Shown: positions 40,874 to 51,058 of the stretch, in pieces
Numbering within the stretch: position 1 is the first letter of the stretch
Layout of the letters: each line of letters opens with the position of its first letter
Source: Chromatiales bacterium
GTDB taxonomy: Bacteria; Pseudomonadota; Gammaproteobacteria; SpSt-1174
Length of the DNA stretch: 60,177 bases
Direction of reading: 5' to 3'
Assembly (NCBI GenBank): GCA_014762505.1
Contig: JABURS010000029.1
Location: forward strand, 1 to 60,177
Made by a program: the position numbers and the translations under genes
The notes under the pieces: model-generated
Told to the model about the DNA's origin: nothing
What the model saw: the letters and a program-made list of their open reading frames with translations, nothing else
Databases searched by the model: none

Positions 40874-43800
40874 GGCATGATATGCCCCATGCGATTGATT
40901 GCGAGTTTCTCTAGGCCCATTTCATTGAGTAGTGCGCTAATTGACTTGCGCACAACCCTATCACCGCTTTCCGTCGTGGCGTCAGAATGTAATCGTAGTG
41001 TGGCGCGCCCAGAGTCCTTCTCCAGTTTCTGGATGCGATAAACCCTGCCATCCTTGAGTTTCACCATATCATTTATAGCCAAGGCGGTGACGTAGGCATG
41101 TTTATCGTCCAGGTGGGTGTCCAGAATCGGCTGTTTCACGCCATTGACCTGCCGCGCCCGCTGCGCCGCCTCCAGCATGGTGACGAAGCGGGTTTTGATG
41201 CGCGGGCTTTGTATGTCACGGAAAACCTCCACGTGATGGGTGTTGCCGTAAACCATGTAGCGGAAGGGCCGTTCGTTTTTGTCGCGCACCGGCAACTGCT
41301 CCTCCGCCAGGGCATCCAGGTTGCGGAAGCTGGCCCGCTTTACCCTGACGCGCCGTATGCGAGAGCCATTGGGGTGTAACACCGGATTGTCCGGAGTGAA
41401 CGCTGCCTTGCTGTCACCCTGATGTTTGTCCAGATGGGCGCGTACTGCCTGTTGCACGGTCGGGTCGATGATAGCGTCGATGTCCTTTTTCTTGATGCTG
41501 CCGTCGAGCAACTTGCGGTACACGGTATGGACCTTGCCGTCCTTCTCCACCAGCACCCCGGAGGCGGTGTCCTCGTGCAGCGCGCCCCGTAGGCGCCAGG
41601 CTGGCACGTGGGACACGATGGTCTTTTTCACCAATGCATCGGTATCCTGTGCAAAGCTGGCCCACGGCGGGTCGATATGGATATCGTCGGGGCCATGCAC
41701 ATCGGCCCGCTGCGCCAGTTTCGCCATGCCGTGGTAGAGGCGCCGGTCCGTCAGGGCCACCACCGCCGCGTCGATCAGATGGTGGCGGTGATCGGTGCGG
41801 TTCTTCTCGTCGGCGCTGCCCAGGATTTGATGCAGGCCCCAGATATGCCGCAGCCAGGCGGTGATCTGACCCTTCACCACGGACACGTCGGTGCCCAGTG
41901 GTTTCAGATAGCCCAGCGCCACCCGGCTGATGTAGCGGGTATCGGTGAGCTGGCTGTTGATGAAATCGTCCAGGCCCTCCAGATCCCCTTGTCGCAGCAT
42001 GCGGTCGGCCTTGGCCTTGAGGGCGCGCCCCTTATCCGCCCAGGACTTGCTGCGCTGCACGATCTGCTCCCAGCGTTGTGCGTCGCCGGAGAAGGCCTGC
42101 CAGGGGGTGCGATTGCCCTTGCTGCGGTTCTCACCGGCCAGACAGATCACTTTGTTGATGTAGGAGTCGTCCAGTGACTGGCTGTACGGCAGGATGTGAT
42201 CCATCTCCACCGCATCGCTGAAGAGCTCGGTCTTGCTAATAGGCCTGCCCGAGTAGGCGCAACAGCCGTCCTGATCTTTCCACAGGCGGTACTTGATCTG
42301 ATCGTCCCGCTTGGCGCGTTGGCCGGCATGGATGGCCTGGAAGTGCTCCCGAGCCTCGTCGTTGGCCTTGGTATTGGCGGCTTGTTGTTTGTTGTAGGCG
42401 GCGAGCTGCCTGCGGTTCATCTTCAGCTCACGAGCCATTTCCAGACGAATGGCCGCCGGTTTGCCGTGCCGGCGTATGATAGCGTTGACCAGCTTGCGCA
42501 ATTCATGCAGCGCCTTGTTGACCACTGGGTTGCGGGTTTCCGGTGGCGTGGCGAGATAGTCGACGATATCGTCTTGCGCCACCTTTTGTGCCCGCATGCG
42601 ATAGCCCGCCGCCTGGAGCGCATCGGTATAGATTTTCCCCGCCTCTAGATGCGGCAGGATGCGCCGCATCGCCTTGAGGGACAAACTGCCGTGGTCGGCT
42701 TCCAGTTCCAGTACAGCGAGGCGCACCGCGTCGGTGGTGGGGAACTGCCAATGGTTGACGAGCCTGTTCTTGAGGGTCTTTTTGTTCTTTATGGTGATCA
42801 GATCGTCGACGAGCAGGGACTGCTGCCCCGGGGGCATGTGATCCCAGGCCTCGCCGATCACCCTGCGGATGGCGCAGGCGGTGCGATTACCAGACAGCTT
42901 CTTGACCTCGCTGTTCTCCAGATTGAACTTCTGGGTGCGGTCCAGCCCTACCGCCTTTCTTGCCTTGGCCCAACTCAGTTCCGGCGCATGTTCTAATGCG
43001 TTGATCAGCTTGCTGCGCTGTTCATCGGACAGCCGCAGATAGCCGCCGACATGGCCCTCAAAATATTGCAGGTTGTTGATGTCTTGCAGATAGCGAAAAC
43101 GCTGGAACTCGAGCCGGGCGCGGTGCGCCCGGTTGTATTTCGGCTCGAACTCGCACTTGCCGAGCCGGTCGGCCCGGAAGCGCAGCGGGCGTTGGTAGAA
43201 AATGATGTGTTCGATCTGGTCCCAATCCGCGTCGCTCAATACCTCGGCGAATGGCGCCGCTTGGCGTTCCCGGATAAGGGCGAACTCTTCCCGGTACATC
43301 TGCCGTGAGGTGCGCAGGTCCTCGGGGACGTGTTTGCGGTTGCGTCGGCAGGTATCACCATCCAGGGAAGCCAGATACTCACCGAGAGTCCGCTTGTTGG
43401 CCCGGTGGATGGCCTGGGCCAGCTGGGCAATCGAATGCTTGAAGGCGCTTTCTTCAGCATCGAGGTCGCCCTTTTCGTCCTGGTCCAACTCTTCGATCAG
43501 ATCGGCGGCGTCCGGATCGTCGATCAATTCCTTGAGTAGCGTCTTTCGGTTGCTCTGAAACCCACGCCTCTGCGCTAGATGCAACAAAATCCGGCCTAGT
43601 TCATGCTTGGCCAAGTCGTCATCAAGCGCCTTGGCCCGTAGTTGGTAGGGATCCCCCAATGTGTTGAGCACCTTCTCCCTTTGGGCGGAATCGCGAACGG
43701 CTTCCGGCAACAAGTCCTTCTTGATGAGGAAGTTCTCCAGCCGCTGACGACGGCGCGCACGACGCTCGATCAAGCGCCGCGCCAGTCGCTTGCCGCGCCG

Positions 43801-43968
43801 CTTTGCGTTCTTGGGTGTCGGGGTTTTATCCTCCACGGCACGAGGGAAAATGCGAACCCCGCCGTCTAGGTATCCAGCAGGTTTGCCGTCGCCGTCCAGC
43901 GATAACAGCGCCCAGCCTATGGAGTTGGTGCCAAGATCCAGGCCCATAATGTAGTTTGCAGTCTGCAA
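40870..43968 (-). CDS. cas9: Compact type II-C Cas9 nuclease
   Basis: A 1032-aa Cas9, shorter than the Neisseria enzyme (1082) and longer than the Campylobacter one (984). RuvC-I is MGLDLGTNSIGWALL with D11. The arginine-rich bridge helix is RRLIERRARRRQRLENF. RuvC-II is IRLEMARELKMNRRQ with E510. The HNH domain has CCAYSGRPI, EMDHILPYSQ with H591 and ENRSKGN with N614. RuvC-III is HHLIDAAVVAL with H730 and D733. All catalytic positions known from SpCas9 are therefore present, and the enzyme should cut both strands. The start is TTG at 43968 with AAGGAG 7 nt upstream. No csn2 or cas4 is present, defining subtype II-C. The C-terminal PAM-interacting domain is complete, but its PAM cannot be read from sequence. 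Confidence 0.97.
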   Translation of the reverse strand: MQTANYIMGLDLGTNSIGWALLSLDGDGKPAGYLDGGVRIFPRAVEDKTPTPKNAKRRGKRLARRLIERRARRRQRLENFLIKKDLLPEAVRDSAQREKVLNTLGDPYQLRAKALDDDLAKHELGRILLHLAQRRGFQSNRKTLLKELIDDPDAADLIEELDQDEKGDLDAEESAFKHSIAQLAQAIHRANKRTLGEYLASLDGDTCRRNRKHVPEDLRTSRQMYREEFALIRERQAAPFAEVLSDADWDQIEHIIFYQRPLRFRADRLGKCEFEPKYNRAHRARLEFQRFRYLQDINNLQYFEGHVGGYLRLSDEQRSKLINALEHAPELSWAKARKAVGLDRTQKFNLENSEVKKLSGNRTACAIRRVIGEAWDHMPPGQQSLLVDDLITIKNKKTLKNRLVNHWQFPTTDAVRLAVLELEADHGSLSLKAMRRILPHLEAGKIYTDALQAAGYRMRAQKVAQDDIVDYLATPPETRNPVVNKALHELRKLVNAIIRRHGKPAAIRLEMARELKMNRRQLAAYNKQQAANTKANDEAREHFQAIHAGQRAKRDDQIKYRLWKDQDGCCAYSGRPISKTELFSDAVEMDHILPYSQSLDDSYINKVICLAGENRSKGNRTPWQAFSGDAQRWEQIVQRSKSWADKGRALKAKADRMLRQGDLEGLDDFINSQLTDTRYISRVALGYLKPLGTDVSVVKGQITAWLRHIWGLHQILGSADEKNRTDHRHHLIDAAVVALTDRRLYHGMAKLAQRADVHGPDDIHIDPPWASFAQDTDALVKKTIVSHVPAWRLRGALHEDTASGVLVEKDGKVHTVYRKLLDGSIKKKDIDAIIDPTVQQAVRAHLDKHQGDSKAAFTPDNPVLHPNGSRIRRVRVKRASFRNLDALAEEQLPVRDKNERPFRYMVYGNTHHVEVFRDIQSPRIKTRFVTMLEAAQRARQVNGVKQPILDTHLDDKHAYVTALAINDMVKLKDGRVYRIQKLEKDSGRATLRLHSDATTESGDRVVRKSISALLNEMGLEKLAINRMGHIMP

Positions 43969-44048
43969 AGTGGCTCTCCTTATGGTCGACTATTCGCTAG
44001 TCGCGTCCAGGCGGCGGACGGGAAATATTCTGCCACCCTATTTGCGCG

Positions 44049-44078
44049 TTAATCTTGTCCGGCGATTATTCATATGCT
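44049..44078 (+). promoter_or_regulatory. Candidate tracrRNA promoter
   Basis: TTAATC (44049-44054) and TATGCT (44073-44078) are separated by 18 bp, placing the RNA start near 44085, just before the anti-repeat. The -35 is weak. Confidence 0.45.
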
Positions 44079-44084
44079 AGGTTT

Positions 44085-44197
44085 TCATTGAGCGTAACCG
44101 ACTGAAGCCTGAGAGTTCTTTTCATACCAAGAGATGAATTTCTCGCAGGCACCACCGGTAACGGTGACCAACGGCCTCCCAGCGGGGCCGTTTTTTA
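44085..44197 (+). ncRNA. tracrRNA of the type II-C system
   Basis: The anti-repeat 44094-44113 is a perfect 20-nt complement of repeat positions 14-33. After an internal loop of about 7 by 9 nt, CATACC (44123-44128) pairs with the repeat's first bases GUUGUG at five of six positions, one of them G-U, forming the lower stem next to the spacer. A short hairpin GAGA/TCTC (44131-44144), a second CACCG-GTAA-CGGTG (44153-44166) and a terminator AACGGCC/GGCCGTT with a T-tract (44170-44196) follow. The layout matches the Neisseria II-C tracrRNA. It is transcribed divergently from cas9. The 5' end is estimated from the promoter-like element; the 3' end is set by the terminator. Confidence 0.9.
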
Positions 44198-44246
44198 TTT
44201 TCACACCGAAAAACAAGAAGGCCATCCCTTTCGTGACGCCCGAAAC

Positions 44247-44275
44247 GATGATGCCCCGGAATCCGGGGCATCATC
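44247..44275. terminator. Hairpin after ggt
   Basis: GATGATGCCCCGG (44247-44259) pairs perfectly with CCGGGGCATCATC (44263-44275), loop AAT, 12 bp beyond the ggt stop. The T-run on the minus strand is short (GTTTC). Confidence 0.65.
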
Positions 44276-44286
44276 AAGTTTGACAC

Positions 44287-46014
44287 TCAGCGCACTTCGG
44301 CCTTCCCAACCCCTCGCCCATCCGACGCAGCCTCCACCCGCTGCTGCTCCCGGTCCCAGATCACCACGTGCATGTTGCCGTAGGAGGCATCCAGCGGCTG
44401 CAACTCATGCCCGCGCGACTGCAGCTCCAGCTGCAGTGCATCGTCGAAGGCCAGCGGTTCGAACTGGATGGCGTCTGGCAGGAACTGGTGGTGGAAGCGG
44501 CGGCGCTCGACCATGGCCCTGGCATCCCTGCCCTCGCTGAACTCCAGCGCGGCGAGCAGCACCATGGAGATGATGCGGCTGCCGCCGGGGGTGCCGACCA
44601 CGGCGATGCGTTCGCCGTCATCGAGGAAAGTTGGGGTCATGCTGGAGAGCATGCGCTTGCCGGGTTCGATGGCGTTGGCCTCCGCGCCGACCAGGCCGTA
44701 GACGTTGGGCACGCCGGGCTTGGCGGAGAAGTCGTCCATCTCATCATTCAGCAGCACGCCGGTGCCGGGCACCACCCACGCACTACCAAACGGGTAGTTG
44801 ATGGAGAGCGTGGCGGAGACGCGGTTGCCGTCCTGGTCGATGATAGAGAAGTGGGTGGTGTCGTTGCCCTTGGGCGTGGTGTCCACCACGCCGGGCAGCA
44901 GGGCGCTGGGGGTGGTGCGATCCAGCCGGATGCCGGCGCGCAGGCCGGCGGCGTACTGCGGGTGGGTGAGGCGGCTCAGGGGCATGTCCACGTAGTCGGG
45001 GTCGCCCAGGTATTCGGCGCGGTCGCGGTAGGCGCGGCGCATGGCCTCGACGATGACGTGGGTGCGGGTGGCCTCGTCCATGGCGGCCAGATCAAAGCCT
45101 TCGAGGATGTTCAGCGCCTCGACCAGCACCACACCGCCGGAGGACGGCGGGGCGGCGGCGGTGACGGTGATGCCGCGGTACTCGCCGTGGATGGGTGTGC
45201 GCTCGACGATCTCGTATTCGGCCAGGTCCTCGAGCGACCAGATGCCGCCGCCGGCGCGCACGCCGTTGACGAGTCTTTCCGCGACCTCGCCCTTGTAGAA
45301 GCCGTCGCGGCCCTTCTCGGCCAAGACGCGCAGGGTGGCGGCGAGCTCGAGCTGGCGGATGACGGTGCCTTCCTCGGGCACGTTGGCACCGCGCAGGAAG
45401 AGCCGGGTGGCGTCCGCCGAGGCGCGCAGGGCCTCGAGGCGGAAGCCGGCCATGCGCCGGTAGTGGGCGTCGACCGCGAAGCCCTCCTCGGCCAGGCGGA
45501 TCGCCGGGGCGAGACTTTGGCTCAACGGGAGCTTGCCGTAGGTCCCGGCCAGGTGGGCGAGCCCGCCGCGCTCGCCCGGGATGCCGGCGGCCAGCGGGCC
45601 GTCCACCGAGGCCTGCGGGATCACCTCGCCCCTGGCGTCCAGGTACATGTCGCGGTGGGCGGCGAGCGGGGCGCGCTCGCGACCGTCGATCATGGTGGTG
45701 AAATCGTCCTCGGCGCGGTGGATGAGCCAGAACCCGCCTCCGCCGATGCCGGAGCTGTAGGGCTCGACCACGGCGAGCGCGGCGCTCACGGCCACGGCGG
45801 CATCGAAGGCGTTGCCGCCGGCCTCCAGGATCTCGTGCCCGGCCGCGGTGGCCGCCGGGTGTGCGCTGGCAATGGCCGCGCGGCCCGGGCCGTCCGCCGC
45901 CTGTGCGGCGAGGCTGAACAGGACCAGGCAGAGGGCGAGCCCGCGAAGCAGGCGGCGTGAAAGCGAAAAGGCCCCGTGACGGGGCCTTTTCGTGTTCTGT
46001 TGCTGCGCGTACAT
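44287..46014 (-). CDS. ggt: Gamma-glutamyltransferase
   Basis: A 575-aa precursor of periplasmic gamma-glutamyltranspeptidase, which cleaves glutathione and other gamma-glutamyl compounds. It has an N-terminal signal peptide (SRRLLRGLALCLVLFSLAAQA), GIGGGGFWLIH, IDGRERAP and the autoprocessing site KGNDTTHFSIIDQDGN, whose first Thr of TTHFS becomes the N-terminal nucleophile of the small subunit. Later MLSSMTPTFL and GTPGGSRIISM bind the glutamyl group. The ATG at 46014 was chosen, but an intrinsic terminator for the upstream ferredoxin gene lies within codons 9-17, so the true start or expression mode is uncertain. No ATG lies between that hairpin and the signal peptide core. Confidence 0.9.
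   Translation of the reverse strand: MYAQQQNTKRPRHGAFSLSRRLLRGLALCLVLFSLAAQAADGPGRAAIASAHPAATAAGHEILEAGGNAFDAAVAVSAALAVVEPYSSGIGGGGFWLIHRAEDDFTTMIDGRERAPLAAHRDMYLDARGEVIPQASVDGPLAAGIPGERGGLAHLAGTYGKLPLSQSLAPAIRLAEEGFAVDAHYRRMAGFRLEALRASADATRLFLRGANVPEEGTVIRQLELAATLRVLAEKGRDGFYKGEVAERLVNGVRAGGGIWSLEDLAEYEIVERTPIHGEYRGITVTAAAPPSSGGVVLVEALNILEGFDLAAMDEATRTHVIVEAMRRAYRDRAEYLGDPDYVDMPLSRLTHPQYAAGLRAGIRLDRTTPSALLPGVVDTTPKGNDTTHFSIIDQDGNRVSATLSINYPFGSAWVVPGTGVLLNDEMDDFSAKPGVPNVYGLVGAEANAIEPGKRMLSSMTPTFLDDGERIAVVGTPGGSRIISMVLLAALEFSEGRDARAMVERRRFHHQFLPDAIQFEPLAFDDALQLELQSRGHELQPLDASYGNMHVVIWDREQQRVEAASDGRGVGKAEVR
45966..45990 (-). terminator. Terminator after the ferredoxin gene, inside the ggt 5' end
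   Basis: AAAAGGCCCCG and CGGGGCCTTTT form an 11-bp stem with a 3-nt loop; on the minus strand it ends in TTTT followed by CGC. It lies 36 bp after the ferredoxin stop and within the predicted signal-peptide codons of ggt. Confidence 0.75.
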
Positions 46015-46025
46015 ATCTACCGGCA

Positions 46026-46295
<270 letters not shown>

Positions 46296-46313
46296 TTAGC
46301 AATGCCTGAAATT

Positions 46314-47521
<1,208 letters not shown>

Positions 47522-47587
47522 GTCCCCGTCTCCCCTGTGGGCGCCCACCCCGGGGCGCCGTTCGACACACGTCGGGGACAGGCTAGC

Positions 47588-48220
47588 TCAGGCGTCTGAA
47601 CCGGGGCTGAGCGCCTCTGCAACGGGGGCGCGGGCCAGGTGATAACCCACCTGCCCCGCCTCACGGGTCTTGAGGAGGCTCCAGCCCGCGGGCAGCGGCG
47701 GGGCGCCGAGCCCGGCCTCGGCCTCGATGTAGACGTGGGCGCCCGGGGCCAGCCAGCCCTGTTCGAGCAGGGCCAGGGTCTCGGCCACCAGGCCCTTGCC
47801 GTAGGGGGGGTCGAGGAAGACGAGGTCGACCGGTTGCGGTGCGCCGGAAAGAAAGGCCCGCACGCTGCGGGCCTCGACGCGCAGGCGGGCGGGATCGAGG
47901 GCGGCGGCCTGCTCGCGCAGCTGGGCCGCGATGCGTGCGTCCTGCTCGACGAGCACGACCTCGCGCGCCCCGCGCGAGGCGGCCTCGAAGCCGAGCGCGC
48001 CGCTGCCGGCGAAGAGGTCCAGGCATCGTGCGCCCTCGGTCACGCCCTGCAGCCAGTTGAACAGGGTCTCGCGCACCCGGTCGGGCGTGGGCCGCAGGCC
48101 CGGGGCGTGGGGCACCGGCAGGCGCCGGCCGCGCCACTCGCCGCCGATGATGCGCAGGCGGCCGGGGGCGCCGGCGCGCGGGGCACGCCGGGCGGCGGGC
48201 CTACTCGGCTTCCGGGCCAC
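47588..48220 (-). CDS. rsmD: 16S rRNA (guanine966-N2)-methyltransferase RsmD
   Basis: A 210-aa SAM-dependent methyltransferase. LRIIGGEWRGRRLPVPHAPG and RPTPDRVRETLFNWLQG form the family N-terminus, CLDLFAGSGALGFEAASRGA is the SAM-binding motif, and FLDPPYGKGL is the catalytic (N/D)PPY. It modifies G966 of 16S rRNA. Its start overlaps the end of the upstream M16 peptidase gene by 20 bp, so they are probably in one transcript. Confidence 0.96.
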   Translation of the reverse strand: MARKPSRPAARRAPRAGAPGRLRIIGGEWRGRRLPVPHAPGLRPTPDRVRETLFNWLQGVTEGARCLDLFAGSGALGFEAASRGAREVVLVEQDARIAAQLREQAAALDPARLRVEARSVRAFLSGAPQPVDLVFLDPPYGKGLVAETLALLEQGWLAPGAHVYIEAEAGLGAPPLPAGWSLLKTREAGQVGYHLARAPVAEALSPGSDA

Positions 48221-49502
48221 CGACGATGACCGTGATCATGCGCTCGGGGTCGAGCCGGCGGGCGAAGGCGTCGCGGATGTCCGCAATGCCCACGGCCTCG
48301 ACGCGGTCGGTGAAGCGGTCGAGGTAGTCCAGCGGCAGGCCGTAGAAGCCGATCATGGCGAGGTACTGCACGATGTCGCGGTTGCTCGCCACGCGCAGCG
48401 GGAAGCCGCCGGTGATGTTGGCCAGCGCGGCACGGTATTCCTCCGCGCTCGGCCCCTCGGCGACGAAGGTCGCCAGCGTGTCGCGGGCCACGGTCACGGC
48501 CTCCCCGGCCTGGTCCACGCGGGTCTGCAGGCCGGTGAGGAAGGGCCCTTCCATGGCCATGGGCAGGAAGTAGCTGTACACGCTGTAGGACAGGCCGCGC
48601 GCCACGCGCACCTCCTTCATCAGCCGCGAGGTGAAGCCGGAGCCGCCGAGTACGTGGTTGCCGAGGTAGAGGGCGAAGTAGTCGGGGTCGCCGCGGCGCA
48701 TGCCGGGCGCGCCCAGGTAGACGTGGGCCTGCTCCGAGGGGAAGGGGATGCGCAGGGTGCGGGGCTCCTCCAGCGCCGGCACCGGCGGCAGGGCCGGGGC
48801 CGGCTCGCCGGCCGGCAGGGCCGCGCTCACCCGTGCGGCCAGGGCCTCGGCCGCCGCGCGGTCGAGGTCGCCGACGATGGCGAGCACGCCGTTGCGGGCC
48901 ACGTAGTGGCGCGCGTGGAAGGCGGCCAGGTCCGTGCGGCGCAGGGCCTCCAGCGACTCGCGGGTGCCGAGCGGCGGATGGGCGTAGGGATGGTCGCCGT
49001 ACAGGGCCGCGTACAGGGCCTTGCTCGCGATCTCGCCCGGGTCCTGGGCCTGGGCCTGCAGGGCGACGAAGGCCTGGCGGCGGGTGCGCTCGAAGTCGGC
49101 CGCGGCGAAGCGGGGCTGGCCCACCACGGCGAGGAAAGTCGTAAAGGCCGGCTCGAACCAGTCGGGCTCGCTCAGGCTGCGCAGCGACACCCAGGCCATG
49201 TCGCGGGCCGCGCCGGCGCCGTACTGGGCGCCCACGGCCTCGAAGCGCTCGGCGATGGCGTCGGCGTCCCACTCGCCCGCGCCGCTGTCGAGCAGGCCGT
49301 TGGTCAGCTGGGCGAGCCCCGGCTGCGCGCCGTCGCGTGCGCTGCCGGCATCGAACACCAGGCGCAGGTCCGTCATGGGCAGTTCGGGGGCCTGCACGTA
49401 GTACACGCGCAGCCCGTTGTCGGTGGTCCAGTGCTGGATCTCGGGCGCCGCCTGCAGGGGCAGGGCGACCAGGGCCAGCAGCAATACGATGAATCGCGGC
49501 AT
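48201..49502 (-). CDS. M16 peptidase-like protein without catalytic site
   Basis: A 433-aa secreted pitrilysin-family protein with signal peptide PRFIVLLLALVALPLQA. The fold segments NGLRVYYVQAPELPMTDLRL, the LYLGNHVLGG region and GLSYSVYSYFLPM are kept, but the zinc motif HxxEH is replaced by GLAQLTNGLL. It is therefore the non-catalytic partner, which usually forms a heterodimer with the active subunit encoded immediately upstream (20-bp gap). Its 3' end overlaps rsmD. Confidence 0.9.
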   Translation of the reverse strand: MPRFIVLLLALVALPLQAAPEIQHWTTDNGLRVYYVQAPELPMTDLRLVFDAGSARDGAQPGLAQLTNGLLDSGAGEWDADAIAERFEAVGAQYGAGAARDMAWVSLRSLSEPDWFEPAFTTFLAVVGQPRFAAADFERTRRQAFVALQAQAQDPGEIASKALYAALYGDHPYAHPPLGTRESLEALRRTDLAAFHARHYVARNGVLAIVGDLDRAAAEALAARVSAALPAGEPAPALPPVPALEEPRTLRIPFPSEQAHVYLGAPGMRRGDPDYFALYLGNHVLGGSGFTSRLMKEVRVARGLSYSVYSYFLPMAMEGPFLTGLQTRVDQAGEAVTVARDTLATFVAEGPSAEEYRAALANITGGFPLRVASNRDIVQYLAMIGFYGLPLDYLDRFTDRVEAVGIADIRDAFARRLDPERMITVIVGGPEAE

Positions 49503-49522
49503 AGACGGGGAATCCTCGGGTA

Positions 49523-50917
49523 TCAGTGCAGGTCGCCGCCGCCCTGGCGCGGCGGGTTGGCCGGGTCGATGGGCTGGGGATCGAGATGGGCCACGGTGAG
49601 GCACTCGTCGAGGAGATACTTGCGGGCCACGGCCTGCACCTGCTCGGCGGTGACGGCGCGGATGCGTTCGGCATAGCCCTCGGCCATGCGCCAGTCCAGG
49701 CCCACCGTCTCCAGCGTGCCGATGACCATGGCCTGGTGCTGAATGGAGTCGCGCTGGTAGACCTCCTGGGCCACGACCTGGGCCTTCACCCGCTCCAGCT
49801 CCTCGGCGGTGACCGGCGCCTCGCGCAGGGCCCGGACCTGCTCGCGCAGGGCCGCCTCGATGGCGGCGGCCGTCTGCCCGGGAGCCGGCGTGCCGTCGAG
49901 CAGGAACAGGCCGTCCAGGCGGCTGGTCGGGCCGTTGTAGCCGGCCCCCGCACTGGCCGCGATCTCGCGCCCGCGCACCAGCTCGCGACTCAGGCGCGCG
50001 CTCGCGCCGCCATCCAGGATGCCGGCCAGCACCTCCAGAGCATAGGGCTCCCAGTCGCTTTCGGCGGTGGGCACCGTCGGCACCTTGTAGCCCAGGATCA
50101 CGTAGGGCAGCTCGGCCGGGGCCTTCACCGTGATGCGACGCTCGCCGATCTGCGCCACCTCGTGACGCGGCTTGGGCGGCGCGACGTCGCGGCTGCGGAT
50201 GCCGCCGTAGTAGCGCCGCGCCAGGCGATGCACCTCGTCGGGGTCGACGTCGCCCACCACCACCAGGGTGGCGTTGTTGGGGGCGTACCAGCGGTCGTAC
50301 CAGTGCTCGAGGTCGTCCAGGGTGAGGCTCTCCAGGTCCTGCATCCAGCCGATCACGGGATTGCCGTAGGGGCTGTTGAGCCAGGCGGTGGCGAGGAACT
50401 GCTCGTAGGTGAGCGCGCTGGGGTTGTCCTCGGTGCGCAGCCGACGCTCCTCCTGCACCACGGCGCGCTCGCGCTGGAAGTCGTCCTCCTGCAGGAGCAG
50501 GTTGCGCATGCGGTCGGCCTCCAGGCGCATGGCGGTCTCCAGCCGGTCGGCGGCCAGCACCTGGTAGTAGGCCGTGTAGTCGCGGCTGGTGAAGGCGTTC
50601 TCGCGCCCGCCCAGCTCGGCGATGACCTCGGAGAAGGTGCCGTTGGGGTAGCGGCTGGTGCCCTTGAACATCATGTGCTCGAGCACGTGGGAGACGCCGG
50701 TGATGCCGCCGTACTCGTAGGACGAGCCGACCTTGTACCAGACCTGCTGCACCACCACGGGGGCGCGGTGATCCTCCTTCACCACCACCTTCATGCCGTT
50801 TTTCAGCATGAATTCGTGGGTCTCGCCGCCCGCCGGCCGGTCGGCCCCGGCAACGGCCAGGAGCGGGACCAGCAGGCAAAAGAGCAGCAGCGCACGGCGC
50901 AGGGCTTTTGTTGGCAT
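49523..50917 (-). CDS. M16-family zinc peptidase, active subunit
   Basis: A 464-aa periplasmic pitrilysin-like metallopeptidase with a signal peptide (RRALLLFCLLVPLLAVAGA). The catalytic HVLEHMMFKGT supplies HxxEH, and ERAVVQEERRLRTEDNP gives the downstream glutamate ligand; NAFTSRDYTAYYQVL and VVGDVDPDEV are family segments. It likely degrades small peptides or processes exported proteins together with the inactive partner that follows. The ATG at 50917 follows a GGTGA site; upstream in-frame codons to 51040 lie in the ftsY promoter region. It is divergent from ftsY. Confidence 0.93.
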   Translation of the reverse strand: MPTKALRRALLLFCLLVPLLAVAGADRPAGGETHEFMLKNGMKVVVKEDHRAPVVVQQVWYKVGSSYEYGGITGVSHVLEHMMFKGTSRYPNGTFSEVIAELGGRENAFTSRDYTAYYQVLAADRLETAMRLEADRMRNLLLQEDDFQRERAVVQEERRLRTEDNPSALTYEQFLATAWLNSPYGNPVIGWMQDLESLTLDDLEHWYDRWYAPNNATLVVVGDVDPDEVHRLARRYYGGIRSRDVAPPKPRHEVAQIGERRITVKAPAELPYVILGYKVPTVPTAESDWEPYALEVLAGILDGGASARLSRELVRGREIAASAGAGYNGPTSRLDGLFLLDGTPAPGQTAAAIEAALREQVRALREAPVTAEELERVKAQVVAQEVYQRDSIQHQAMVIGTLETVGLDWRMAEGYAERIRAVTAEQVQAVARKYLLDECLTVAHLDPQPIDPANPPRQGGGDLH

Positions 50918-51058
50918 GTTCGATTTCACCTTACAGGCTGGGGTGATAGCATTGGGTGGCCCCGGACCGCGCGCAACCCGCGCCGGCACCACCTCATCAT
51001 TGTACGGCCTGGCCGCGCCACCGCTGGCGCGCCACGTCACTGGTAGACTGACTGACGC

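Noticed and set aside
44094-44113. Anti-repeat read as a stray, single CRISPR repeat copy
   Set aside because: Only 20 of 36 bases match the reverse complement, a partial lower stem follows, and a terminator lies at tracrRNA distance, so it is the tracrRNA anti-repeat.
49503-50879. Apparent fusion of a long frame to the second M16 peptidase
   Set aside because: The family protein starts with its own signal peptide at 49502. The upstream part is an out-of-frame shadow of the first M16 gene.
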